From the NCBI RefSeq assembly GCF_001625215.2, contig NC_030387.2:992001-1056000 (forward strand): 64,000 nucleotides of DNA. The letters are read 5' to 3'. A program made the translations under genes and the position numbers. The DNA is from Daucus carota subsp. sativus (Eukaryota; Streptophyta; Magnoliopsida; Apiales; Apiaceae). Below, piece by piece: positions 1 to 11,637 of this stretch. The notes under the pieces are model-generated. The model was not told where the DNA came from. It saw nothing but the letters and a program-made list of their open reading frames with translations, and did no database searches. Every line of letters begins with the position of its first letter. The stretch's first letter is position 1.

Positions 1-1563
1 ACATACTTGACATTTAGTTTTCTTATCAATGGCATGCTTTGGAATCAACTCTAAGTTCATCATATTCTTTAGAGCACCAAAATTTAAATGACCAAGCCTA
101 GAATGCCACAAATCGGATGATTCAATATTATTAACAGAAGGAGAAGCAATATCATTAATAAAACCGCCTAAAACAGGCTCCACATTTATTAAAAACAAGC
201 CGTCTGACAAGTAGCCCTTGCCAAAAAACACACCAGTCTGAGTAATAACTACTTTATTACACTTTAAAGAAAGTTCAAAGCCATTTTTAACTAAACAACT
301 TCCACTAATAATATTTCTACGAATCTCGGGAACATGATGCACTCTAGTAAGGGATAGAACACGCCCTGAAGCAAACTTCAGGTCCACGTTTCCTATTCCA
401 CGAACTTGAGCTGCACTAGCATTCCCCATCGTCACTGTCATCCCATGAGCCTGTTGATAAGATACAAAGAGAGTAATATCAGCACAAATGTGCACATTAG
501 CTCCCGTATCAATCAACCACTCATTAGACAGATAAGTGGAAAATAGTACAGGGTTGTACTTAACATACCCGTCATTGGTTTCAGAAGCAACAGCCTCACC
601 AACAACCATGTTAAGCACAGGCCCATCAGTGGTTCCAAGCACAGTATTTGCTTGTGCTACCACCTCAGCTTTCTTTGCTTTCTTTACAGGACAGTCCTTA
701 CTCCAATGACCAACCTGTCCACAAGACCAACATGGTTTGTTGGCCTTTGATTTCTTAGCCTTGCCCTTGTCAGTTTTGGGCTTAGTGTTCACCTTCTTAG
801 CGACAGACTTTCTTTTCTGTCCCACAGTCACTACATTGACCTTCGAGCTACCAGATTCAGTTGGCATCACATGTCCCTGTTTGGACTTGTGCTGCTCCTG
901 CACAGAGATGTCCAGCATCAGGTTAGTCCAAGTGATCTCTCCCTTCTGCCTTTTCAGGGAGAGTGCAAACTCTTCCCAAGACTTAGGGAGTTTTTCAATC
1001 ACAGACATAACCAAAAACTTTTCAGGAAGGTCCATTCCGGACTCCTTCAAAGCATGCACCAACGTCTCAAACTCATGCACCTGCTCAGTCATGGATTTTG
1101 TATCCACCAGTTTGAAGTCCAGGAACTTAGCCACAGAATACTTTTCTAACCCTTGCGAGTCAGTATTGTGTGTCTGATCAAGCTTCTCCCACAAGGTCTT
1201 AGCAGTGTAGGAGTCAGATGAGTAAACATCGAACAGAGTGTTCGTTAAGGCTGCTAGTATAGCAGCCCTAACCACCCCATCCTTTTCCTCCCACATAGCA
1301 TAGGCCTTAAGGGTTTCAGCCTTTTCCTGTACCACAACTGGTTTTTCATACTGCAACACCGGCCACAGACCCTTAACCGTAAGCCACAGTTTCATCTTTT
1401 TCTGCCAACGAGAAAAAGAAACTCCCCCACCGAATTTATCAGGAATACCTGATAAATCAATGGGCTGTGGAAAACGATACGTAGTCCAATCGATGTTACT
1501 AGTAACACCAGACCCAGAACCAGCACCACCACCAACAACAGAATCCGCAATCTCATTAACCAT
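1..1563 (-). CDS. Ty1/Copia retrotransposon gag-protease-(integrase start), partial, runs off left edge
   Basis: Reading leftwards from the ATG at 1561-1563, the frame stays open for 521 codons to the window edge. The N-terminal part is a Copia gag; its motif WQKKMKLWL is typical of gag proteins that bind the RNA genome and form the particle. A CCHC zinc knuckle (CWSCGQVGHWSKDC) lies near 690-732. It is followed by an aspartic protease with the active-site motif IDTGA near 510-520, and then by the start of the GAG-pre-integrase domain (LWHSRLGH, near 90-111). I checked that the knuckle and LWHSRLGH are in the same frame as the ATG. Integrase, reverse transcriptase and the 3' LTR must lie outside the window. 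The open frame suggests a young or recently active copy. Confidence 0.9.
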   Translation of the reverse strand, partial: MVNEIADSVVGGGAGSGSGVTSNIDWTTYRFPQPIDLSGIPDKFGGGVSFSRWQKKMKLWLTVKGLWPVLQYEKPVVVQEKAETLKAYAMWEEKDGVVRAAILAALTNTLFDVYSSDSYTAKTLWEKLDQTHNTDSQGLEKYSVAKFLDFKLVDTKSMTEQVHEFETLVHALKESGMDLPEKFLVMSVIEKLPKSWEEFALSLKRQKGEITWTNLMLDISVQEQHKSKQGHVMPTESGSSKVNVVTVGQKRKSVAKKVNTKPKTDKGKAKKSKANKPCWSCGQVGHWSKDCPVKKAKKAEVVAQANTVLGTTDGPVLNMVVGEAVASETNDGYVKYNPVLFSTYLSNEWLIDTGANVHICADITLFVSYQQAHGMTVTMGNASAAQVRGIGNVDLKFASGRVLSLTRVHHVPEIRRNIISGSCLVKNGFELSLKCNKVVITQTGVFFGKGYLSDGLFLINVEPVLGGFINDIASPSVNNIESSDLWHSRLGHLNFGALKNMMNLELIPKHAIDKKTKCQVC

Positions 1564-2076
1564 CTTGCTTACTACACAATATAACAGATAATCACTTCAA
1601 GATTGTTGGGAGTCACAGTGAAAATCACAGCAACAATGTATAGAGCAGTTATATTATATAAACAAGAGTAGGCCAACGAAACCACCACAATATAGCATGC
1701 ACGAAGATCGTATACTCAATAATCAGTGACTGATAAATTACGAGAAAAGGAGAGAAAGGCGCACCTTTCACCGTCGCTAGAATTAGTATACAGAACAGCT
1801 GAGTCGCCTAGCCCTTCGATGAAGACTAGACTGTTCTTGAAGTGATTATTGCCCCACTACGCTGTGATGGGTATTCGCAATATCGCTCCCAGGATAAAAC
1901 AGCACAGACCGAACCGCTCACAGACACGAGTACGATCAACAGCGATCAACACCTCAGTTCGCCCGAGAACAGTATGTATATGTGTATATATCGGAGCAGA
2001 GGGTGAGAGTGTAATAGAGAAGAATGAGAATGGTGTTTGTGTTTTTTCCGTGTTCCAACTCAAGTGTCGAGGCTCA

Positions 2077-2086
2077 CTATTTATAG
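2077..2086 (-). promoter_or_regulatory. TATA box of the Copia LTR promoter
   Basis: The minus strand reads CTATAAATAG, a strong plant TATA box, embedded in a perfect inverted repeat with arms CTCACTAT and ATAGTGAG (2073-2090). Transcription would start about 25-35 bp to the left and run into gag. Confidence 0.6.
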
Positions 2087-2111
2087 TGAGGCCAAGGCAC
2101 CAACACACCGT

Positions 2112-2447
2112 CCAGATTCATTTGTCCAGGTTCAACGAATCTGTATCTGTCAGACAACCTGACCAGATTCATTTGTCCAGGTTCAATGAATCTGTATCTG
2201 TCAGACATACTGACCAGATTCATTTGTCCAGGTTCAATGAATCTGTATCTGTCAGACAACCTGACCAGATTCATTTGTCCAGGTTCAATGAATCTGTATC
2301 TGTCAGACATACTGACCAGATTCATTTGTCCAGGTTCAATGAATCTGTATCTGTTGGAGATACTGACCAGATTCATTTGTCCAGATTCAATGAATCTGTA
2401 TCTATCAGATATACTGACCAGATTCATTTGTCCAGATTAAATGAATC
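2112..2447. repeat. 51-bp tandem repeat, six full copies plus one partial, in LTR U3
   Basis: Units start at 2112, 2163, 2214, 2265, 2316, 2367 and 2418. Each contains an inverted repeat (GATTCATT and AATGAATC around a short loop) followed by CTGTATCTGTCAGA. Copies differ by a few bases and appear to alternate between two variants (CAGACAACCT and CAGACATACT). Because 51 is divisible by three, the array reads open in several frames and gives repeat-only ORFs on both strands, which are not genes. Position upstream of the LTR TATA box suggests enhancer repeats. Confidence 0.9.
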
Positions 2448-2662
2448 ACATTTTCATTTCAAGCTCTTTCAAGCCACTGTATTCAACTCTATTTCTCAAT
2501 GGATTTCACTAAGAAAATGTCCCGGAAATTACATCAAGAACATATTAAAAAATATGCTTTAAACTTTCCATTTTCTAACACCCTTCACCTCTTCACAATC
2601 CTACATTACATTCCATGTTCTTCTATTTTCATCTCCTTCTCATCTCACTTTGAGCTTCCACA

Positions 2663-5600
2663 ATGTCGAACCAAGATGATTCTGAAAATATACACACATC
2701 TTTAGTGTCTAATGTGGATGAACAAGGAGGCTATTCCAGGATCTCTCGACAAGTTTTCGATACAAGATCTTCGGTTTTGGGGGAGATTACGAATATTCAG
2801 GTCGGATTATAATCTCCGGATTATTATTTTATTTATCTCGAATGTGAAAACTATAATTTTCATGCTCTTTTGTTTAATTTTATGATTCAATTTCTCTTTT
2901 TTAGTAATGCATTGTTTTAATTTGCTGTTGCATATAATATTAGGTCAATTTAAATTGCTAACATTTAATGTAATGTTTGTAGAATTGTACTAGTAGCTAA
3001 TGACTTTTTGACACACTTTTAAGTGCTTTGATTACATAGTGAAAAATAGTGTATTATTTTTGTAGTTTTCTCTGTTTGTATATAAAAATTAAGGTGAACC
3101 GGCTAGTTAGATCTAAACTTCTTGCACTAGGAAATGTAATAGTATTAATAACATGTGTTGAGAGTCGAGACCATGTCGTGCTGTTGCTTAAGTTTATGTA
3201 ATGTTAATGGTGAAGTGTGATGTTGATTAATCAGTAATGCTTGTTTTGGCCTTAGGAATAGAATGAGATGCAAAAGAAATGAGAAACATGTACAATTTGA
3301 CAGTAGAAGAAAAGGATGTAGAGCAAGTCCAATAGTTTACCTATCTCATTACTTATTAATAATATATAATATAATAATGAATCCTAGTGAGTCTTAGTGA
3401 TTTAGATAATCTACTTTTAGTATCAACTCCAATAGCAATCCCTATATTTGTTCTCTTAAGATTATTTTAATAATAAATTTGAGAGAGAGAATGGGAAAAG
3501 GAGGGAAAAAACAAAGAAAGAAAGAGAGATGATTATTTTATTCATAAATATTAAATAGGTAATGGCTAGGGGTTACTTATAAATAGGTAATGGCTAGGAG
3601 AATTAAGGTTGTGCTAGTGATTTAGGATAACACTAGGATAGTGTTGGAGTGCATTTTTTTGACACATTACCTAAATGTGAGTTTAGGACATTATATAGGT
3701 AACCTATTGGACTTGCTCGATACAAGCATAGTTAGAGTTTTTAATGGTGAGGTTTGTGCCAAAAAAAAAAAAAAAGAAGATTTGTTTTAGTTTCTAGTTT
3801 GGATTGGTTTTATAAGGAGTTGAATAAGAAATGGCATTTGAAATATTTATCCACAAAATAGTACATACTACATTTAACTTAGATCTTTCCAACCAAATGG
3901 AGCATTACAAGTTGGTTAAGCATGGAATAGTGGCACCGTAGGGAGAACGTAATCAATTCAACTGTAGTTTTTATAGTTTGTATATACAAATCAAGGCAAA
4001 TCGGGTAGTCAGATCTAAACTTCTTGCATTAGGAAAACCGTAATAGTACTATTGAAAGTGTTGAGAGTCGAGAGCATGTCGTGCTTGTTGCTTAAGTTTG
4101 TCTAATGTTAATGGTGAAGTGTGATTTTGATTAATCAGTAATACTCATTTTGGCCTTGAGGAATAGAATGAGATGCAAAAGAAACGAGAATCAAGCACAA
4201 TTTGACAGTAGAAGAAAATAATATAAGATACAAGCATAGTAGACTTTTTAATGGTCAGGTTTGTTAAAAAAAGAAGATTAGTTTACGAATTTGTGGGATT
4301 AGTTTCTAATTTGGATTGGTATGTGAGGAGTTAGATAAGAAATGGAATTTGAAATATTTACCCGCAGAATAGTACATATTACATTCTGTTACCTACCCAA
4401 TTTAGATCTTTCCGACCAAATGGAGCATTCCAAGTGGGTTAAGCATGGAATAGTGGCACCACTGGAAAACTTATGTGGTTCTATACTCTCTGCACTTCAC
4501 TGTTGCACAACTTGGCTTTAATTGCAATCTTGCATTGTCCTGATTCATTTGTATGACTTGTTAACAGCAATGGACATAGCTCTGAGTGTTAGATCTTACT
4601 AAAATTTGTTTAGTTTTACTCTTATATCAGGTTAAACCTTCATCAATCAAAAGTGAATCAACTGGTATAGTTTTGAGTTCACGTCAGCAGACAGATGGGG
4701 GCCAACAAAATAGATGTGACCTTGATATTGGGCCCAGATTAATTCTGCAATATAAGTGCAAAACAAAACCGCGGACAGATGCAGATATATTCAATGAAGC
4801 CTTGACAACTGAGAAAGTCGACCTAGCTGAAGAGCTACAGTTTCCGTTGCAGGAATATGGCATAGTAACAGAAAATTTATGCAAAAACAATACGAAGGGA
4901 AGACATGACTTTGTCACACTTGATAAGGGTGCACAAAAAGATAGAAGACACCATGTTTTGTCTCTTTTGGGGGAAGACAACCAAGATTTTAACATTACAG
5001 AATTGCAAGTTAGGTTGGACATGATTACCGGTAAACTGGAGGAGGCTCATACACTTCAAAGCCAAAATCAAGAAAAACTTTGCGAGGAAGGTAAGTTGGA
5101 ATCTAATATAAGAACCAGTCATTTACTGGAAGAGGTGGTTGTTTTTCAGTCGATACTTATGGAGAAACTGTGTTTCATGACTGAGGATAATGAAAAATTG
5201 AGGTCTGAAGTTGTAGCTAGAGAGGACAAAATAAAAGAAATAAACGCAGAATGGGAAAAGGCTAGTCTGGAGTTAACAAGCTTCCTTTTGGACGGTTCCA
5301 AGTCCCTCCGAGATGCAACTGACCAGATAGAATATATAACTGGTTCATTTGCTCATGTTAATATTGGTTTAGGTGAGCATATTGAAAACGCTGCTAAATC
5401 TTGTGTAGAGAAGGAAAACAAGATTTTACTATTGGAAAGGAGCCTGGAAGATGCACAAAAGACCGTAACCCTGATGGAGCAGAATTTGATATCTTTGAGA
5501 GGTGCTGCTATAGTTTTGACTGAACTTCAGCAACAAGAAAACTCAAGCAGCAAAGAATGCATTCAGATGACTACAACATTGAGTGATAGCAAACTCCCAT

Positions 5601-8600
5601 GCAGGAAAGCTCAGACCTTGAAGAAACATAAATCTACTGCTGCTTCCTTATTCGAGACTAACATGGAAACTGATTTGGGGATTGTTCTAGAAGATGATGA
5701 AGATTACACAAAAAAAGGAACCCTTGCAACAATGGATTCTAAATGTTCTTTCCTGTCGGACCATAATGAGTTTCAAGATGAATTTGAAAAGCTTCAAAAG
5801 TGTGACAGTGCTGTAAATTTGTCTTTTTCCAAGTCAGAAATAGATGGTCACTCTCCTGGCAAAGGCTCATGTTTGATAGGATCACATGCTTTAAATTGTA
5901 AATCTCAACAAGGACTAAAATCAGGACATAATCAGTTTACAATGCCTGAGATGATTGGAGTCCTTCGACCTGCTGATATGGTGCTGCATGAAGCAGATGC
6001 AAGTTGCTGTACTACAATGAAGGTAAAGTTCACATCAAACTTGTAGGGATGTCCCACTAAACTTAGTCTAAAAACTGTCTTAGTAAGCAAGTTAGGTACA
6101 GTTGCTGCTTTCCATTTTGATATTTATTTTATTTAAAATCTCGAGGCATAGTTTTCTTACTTTCTTCTTTTATATCATGGCAATGTCTTGCAATATGTAG
6201 CTTGTTGCTGATGGGAAAGTTAGTCCGGACTGTAGATTCTTTATGCAGTTCGAGGAGGCTTGTGCAACCCTGGAAGAAGCAGAGATAATGATAAATGCAT
6301 TACTTAAAGCAAATGAAAACTCAACACTGTTAGCAAGTAAGTGCAAGCAAAGTAGGGAAATCTTAAGTGAAGAGAATGCTAGCTTGGTTGAAGAAAATAA
6401 ACAGCTTCAAATTTCACTTCATTTAAAGGATGAAGAGAATGAAAGACTACACGATCAGATTTGTGACAGTCTAGTAGAAATGACCAAAATGATGTCTTTG
6501 CTTGAAAGGTCATTTTTGCACATGCAGAGAGATACAGAAGCAATATGCAAGGATATATATTCTGATGCCATCATGTCAGTGAAGGAAATCCAGAGTATTA
6601 TACGCTTTTCAAGATCGTCTGTGGAAGATATCTATGGGAAGGTGCTGGAGAAAGAATTATCTTCTTCTGTGCTCCACCAATTCATTGTAGCAGAGTACTT
6701 CAAAAACTGCAAAAACCTTGGACTTTTTATCAATCATCCAAACATATTCCAAGACTGCTTAAACAATCAATGGCACATTAATATGATAGATGACAAAGTG
6801 GACACTTCTCTGAATTCGGCAAAAGGTGGAACAGAATTGGGTCAGAGTGCAGTTATCACTACAATGGAAACATTTGAGATGTGCCGAACCCTTGATGAAA
6901 ATTTTGGCAACAATTCAGAGCTACAAAAGGAATTAGAAGATATCGAAATCATGTTACAAGGTCTGCTGCATGAATTTAATATGTTGCAAAAATCAACCTC
7001 TACAACTGAAAATCTCAAAGCTGAAAATGAAAACTTGGTTCTTCCTCTGAGCCAAACTTGGCACGAGCTACAAATGAAGACAAGTCAACTTGATCTTTTG
7101 GTTCTTCAAATGGAAAAGCATAAACGCTTTTTTAATACTGATGCCACTCTATTTGCCTCAAATCCTGATATAGAACAGTTAAAGGAAAAAGAAGAGGCTA
7201 TCAAAACATTAGAGAAAGAAGTGGTTCTTGCAAAGTCATCACTGGAGAGACAGTTACTCTCTTTGCTAGATAACATTGAGAATGATTTAAGGAATGTCAC
7301 TAAAGAGAGAGACCAACTTGGTACACAAGTTGTCTCCTTGCAAGATGGGCTTGACAGGGCCAATGCTTTAGCAAACGAAAATGAAGCCATTGCTGTAAAT
7401 GCGCACCAGGTACTCTGATATAAAGATCTTTTAAGCTGGAGATATTTGCTGGAATTATATATGTTAAGTTCTTTGTGTTCTTCTAGGAGGTGGAGGCAAG
7501 CAAAATCCGCTCAGAACAGAAGGAAGAGGAGGTTAAGATCTTAAAACAATTGGTTAAGGAGCTCGAAGGTACCATCAATGTATTAGAGAAGAAGGTAAGT
7601 CTATACCAACATTTTTTAATGTCCTGTAGTATATTGAAGCAAAAAAAAAAAGTTGCCTTGAATTTTTTCTAATTTTCTTTAGTAGCGGTAGGGAAGCCAG
7701 TCTTATGAAGTAAATGGTCATCACGGATGCAGTTGATTTAGTATATAACTTGGGGGCATTGTGATGTTTAATGTCATTGCCATTTTCATGGCTGACTAGT
7801 GACTACTATATGTTGACATTGTCATTTACATGCTGCCTACTTAAGTATTAAAAAGATATTTTTCATATATATTTATCAGGGTTATGAAATTGAAAAAGAT
7901 GTAAGAAGACATCAACAGATGCAAGATCCTTCAAAGATAGAACACCAACCCCAGTGGCAAAGGCCATTGAACTCAACAACTATAGCATCACAAGATCAGC
8001 TAATACGGTTAGATTTGCGAAATTTATGTTTTACTCTAAATGCTCTTTCTATATGGTGTGCGATCATTGATCACCTGTATTATATTTCAGGGAATTGCAT
8101 TGTAGATCCCTGGAACTCCACGAGGCCCATAATCAGATATTAATTCTTGAAGCAGAGATAGCGGAACAATCAAAAGAGGTGAAGTTCATATATTCCTGTA
8201 TTTTTTTTTAATTTCAGACCTGTATAATTCATACCCTGTTTCATGTAAACCCTGCTTGCAAAAGCTTTTAATAAGCACCGAAGAAATATAGAAATGACAA
8301 AGTAAGATTATATTAGTTCTTATCACCTGATTTACTCTGGTTAATGCAAAGATTTTGTAATATCTGCAGATAAAATGGTGTAAAGGGCACATTTCTGAAC
8401 TCGTGTTGCATGCTGAAGCACAGGCATCACAGTACCAGCAGAAGGTAAAATTTTTGGGACGAGCTAATTATAGACCTCAGAACAAGCTCACAAGTATAAT
8501 TTTGTGCATATAATATAAATATGATTGACGTCATTGCATTTATTTGAAGTCAAGTTCTTGCATTTTATAAGTAAAATAGTAATTTTTTATTTTCTTTCCC

Positions 8601-10620
8601 CCCAAAAAAATATGTCTGAACAATTTTAAAATTTTGAAATAATTGATGATCTTAAAAAATTATGGACTTAAATACAAAAATAAGATGTTATCTATACACA
8701 TTTATATTTTTCTAAAAATCAATATATGTTAAAAATTAATACATTAAATTATAGCTTCGTTCCCAAACATGATAACATAATAATTTGATAATAAGAGCCT
8801 TGCATAAAGGTTTAACCGAACATATATACAGATAACTTATCCAATAAACAAGAGCCTGTTCTGCTCCCAAGTCATGTTGCAGACACATATTGAGTATGCC
8901 TACTGTATCTTGTATATTATAGGCTTATAGCTACTCAATGTTTTTTAATCAGTACAAAACTTTGGAGGCAATGGTTCGTGAAGTTAGAACAGAATCATCA
9001 AATTTAGCATATGCATCACCAAATGTTGATAAGATGGAGAAAAGGCCAATAAGGACACGGCGTTCCAGCTCACCATTCAGATGTATGATGGGAGGTTTGG
9101 TTCCGCAAAAAAATATGGTAAAAGACCAGGAGCTATCAACTGCAACAGTACGCATACAAGAATTGGAGGAATTGTTGGTCAGTCGACAGAAAGAGGTAGA
9201 GAATCAAAATTTCACTCTTTATATAGTTTACTTTGGGAGAGTCTGCAGGCTTGTTAAAAATCATGCAATTTACTTTTAGGAATACCAAGGTGTTATGATT
9301 TGTTTTTACATATTTATTTTATGCACATATATAGGTCCTAGTGCTCCATTTGCTCACATAAAGTGCCTCAGGTGCAATGTAAAGTAAAATATATTTATAA
9401 CTTGTATATTTGGTCTAAAAAAAAGATGCAGCGCTAGTCTAAAGTGATTTGTATATATAACATATGGAAGAAAATGTGATGCAATATTTAAAAGTTTTCT
9501 TGTGGCGGATTAGAGGAAATATTATGCAATGACAAAATTCCACATTTTTTGGATAGGTATGCTTGCTGAATACCAGGCTGGCTGCGACAGAAAACATGAC
9601 ACATGATATAATCCGGGATTTACTTGGTGTAAAATTGGACATGACTAATTACGCAGTAAGTCAGATACTCAAGTGCAAATTTTTGTAACCTAAAATTCAT
9701 TTGTGTGAGTACTTTACAGTCCTTATAATATGATGTAGAATATGATGGACCATCATCAATTTCGAAAGATGGTGAAGGATACTCAACAGCAAACACACAG
9801 ATCTAAAGCAATGGTACACTGCAATTCTTCTAATTTACAATATATTGTTGCGACTTTAAATAGCAATGTAGCATAACATATATCTTTGTTGATGAGGCAG
9901 GAGAAAGAAATTCTCAGGATGAGGCGGCAGATCAATGATTTAATTGAGGAAAGGGATATGTAAGATAAATTTTATTCTACATCATCTTCTTCACCACCTT
10001 ATGTAGCATTCCTTTAACCTATTTGTATGACAACAGATTTAGTTAGATAACAGATTAACATACTTGAATGCATAATTCTGAAACATGTGCTAAATGTTTG
10101 GATGAAAATCATGGTTTTGTAGATGCATAATAGAAGTAAACAGAAGAGAAGCAGATATATGTGCCATTCAGATGGATGTTGAACAAATACAAGAGCGGGA
10201 GCAGTCACTAATTGCAGAAAATGTACTCTTGAAGGTCTCGTTTATATCTTACTAAATCTTGTCATTTAATTAACCAACAAACTAAGTACATTTTGGTATT
10301 GAGTTAATGTTTTATATAATTATTCAAAGGTTCTTCTTTTTTCCTTAAATAATTTTGTTTTGCCTCTACTGTAGACGGAGAAGATCAACTTACATAGGCG
10401 GGTTGCAGAGTTAGATAACATGGTTAATAAAGTATTTGGAACACAAGCTAACCCACCGCGAGTTCAACAGCAAATAGATTGCTTGTTAAAGTCAAGCTGT
10501 ACTGATTTAAGAGAGAGGCCAAGAAACTCAGAAAAGCAGCTTAGAGGAGTCAATAATGAATTTTCTCAGTATTTCAAACCTGAGAGCAGTGACAAACAAA
10601 CAAAACTGGGAAGAAGGTAA
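2663..10620 (+). CDS. KIN-12 (POK-type) kinesin-like coiled-coil protein lacking the motor domain
   Basis: Thirteen exons with matching phases: 2663-2800, 4631-6022, 6201-7409, 7487-7594, 7880-8007, 8091-8178, 8370-8444, 8953-9195, 9557-9655, 9739-9813, 9901-9959, 10123-10234 and 10375-10620, giving 1323 residues. Nearly all of it is heptad-rich coiled coil. The last eight exons resemble the tail of phragmoplast-orienting kinesins (motifs HISELVLHAEAQAS, RIQELEELL, DIIRDLLGVKLDMT). In the family this tail targets the division plane and phragmoplast. No P-loop or switch motif of a kinesin motor is present, and intron 1 (1.8 kb) holds none. An in-frame stop lies four codons before the chosen ATG, but a pyrimidine tract ending in GAG at 2652-2654 could be a splice acceptor to exons left of the retrotransposon. 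The final AGAAG/GTAACA could also be a donor to a tiny exon near 10696. A Copia LTR ends 82 bp upstream. Confidence 0.75.
3080..4466. repeat. Diverged tandem duplication inside intron 1 of the KIN-12-like gene
   Basis: A block of about 0.5 kb occurs twice: about 3080-3945 (interrupted by a MITE at 3321-3718) and about 3985-4466. Shared landmarks include AGATCTAAACTTCTTGCA, TGTTGAGAGTCGAGA, TTAATGGTGAAGTGTGAT and AAGCATGGAATAGTGGCACC. Because only the first copy carries the MITE, the duplication probably preceded that insertion. Confidence 0.8.
3321..3718. mobile_element. MITE with 15-bp terminal inverted repeats, in intron 1
   Basis: Perfect inverted ends GAGCAAGTCCAATAG and CTATTGGACTTGCTC bound 398 bp of AT-rich non-coding DNA. 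The corresponding place in the second copy of the intronic duplication has no such insert, which marks the borders. A clear target duplication was not seen. The interior resembles 19180-19576 (shared CTAGTGATTTAGGA and ACTCCAA-CAATCCCTA motifs), so the two are one family. Confidence 0.75.
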
Positions 10621-11637
10621 CATTCAAACCTTTGTGTCTGTGTCCTGTCTCTTTTAAAACATGTAAATACATGGTTCTCTATATGTATATTATAGAACGC
10701 TTAAGCAAAGGTAAATGCTGGATTGACTGAATTTCACCCACTTCATATTGAGGAGGTCAATTTATATCATCGAAAATTAGTATGTACTGTATACATGCAG
10801 GAATTTGAAAATATTTAAAAAGGCAATGTAGAGTCTGAAAACAAGCTTACTCTTGGCTACATACTAATTTGTGCATGATTTCAACACTCAATATCTTTCT
10901 GCATCACGCACTGCCGCTTTTTTTTTAAAAACTCCCCAATGATCTTTTGCTCTGCACTTCATCTTTAGGATTATCTCATCGTGTTTTACAACTATGATAA
11001 AATTATCATAGTTGATTATGAATAGCATAGCTTTTATCAACTGAGAATAAACTGAAACACACAAGGATCAGAACCACTGAAATGAGTTTCAGATAATGAA
11101 GCGCATAAACCTACACTTGTATGCTGTATCATCTCCTTCCTGTTCTCGATATAGGTTCTATGACCTTGCAAATTAAATATAAATTTTTTACACCCAAGTA
11201 CATTGTGTGAGTCGCTGATAAGAACCTGGTTCATGTTAGTAAATTGGTATTCCCTGTTAAGAACCTGGCTCGTAGATTGTGTGGAGGCTAGTGTACCTAT
11301 TGCTCAAACTTACTGTTAGCAACCTAGTTCGTGGATCTCCTGGACAATGATATCCAGTTTTTGATCTATTGCAGCTGGTCTTTATATTAGCAAAACAGAT
11401 CAAAAAATATTCTAAATTCCTAGCACAGACACGTTAGAATGACAAATCAAATAGATGTGAGCAACAAATACCAAATTAATTTTTTGAATCAAAAGGTGTC
11501 TGCAATCTACACTAAGATTGTAACACAAGTCCCAGACAATCCAGAAACCTAAAACAAAATTTGCTCACCAAGAAACTCAAAACATCTAGAAGGAAATATT
11601 ACTCAAACCCTAGATCTGGATTAAGGCTAATCGACAA
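10621..11637. other. Intergenic region between the KIN-12-like and SWEET genes
   Basis: It should hold the 3' UTRs of the two convergent genes. A short direct repeat (AAGAACCTGG near 11219 and 11259, with a similar form near 11317) is present. No further gene or element was recognised. Confidence 0.6.

Larger units (their letters stand above)
1604..2580 (-). repeat. 5' LTR of the left Copia element (minus strand)
   Basis: Read on the minus strand, the LTR starts TGTTAGAAAATGG at 2580 and ends CCCAACA at 1604, giving TGTT...AACA ends and 977 bp. The gag ATG follows 40 bp later. A palindromic TATA box sits at 2077-2086, so U3 is the right half (including the 51-bp repeats) and R-U5 the left half. 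The other LTR and the target duplication are outside the window, so the inner boundary is inferred from end sequence only. An alternative inner end at 1850 (GGGGCA on the minus strand) cannot be excluded. Confidence 0.65.

Noticed and set aside
737..1177. Plus-strand ORF in the left Copia element
   Set aside because: It is antisense to the well-supported gag-protease frame and has no recognisable domain.
2112..2447. CRISPR-like repeat array
   Set aside because: There are no unique spacers between units, no cas genes, and the context is a plant LTR; it is a simple tandem repeat.
1849..2562. Long plus-strand ORF (237 codons) and a minus-strand ORF over the 51-bp repeats
   Set aside because: They arise because the repeat period is divisible by three and lacks stops. 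They lie inside a retrotransposon LTR and encode only the repeat.
2663..4631. Kinesin motor domain encoded between exons 1 and 2
   Set aside because: All frames of the 1.8-kb intron were read for P-loop and switch motifs without success; the region is duplicated non-coding DNA plus a MITE.
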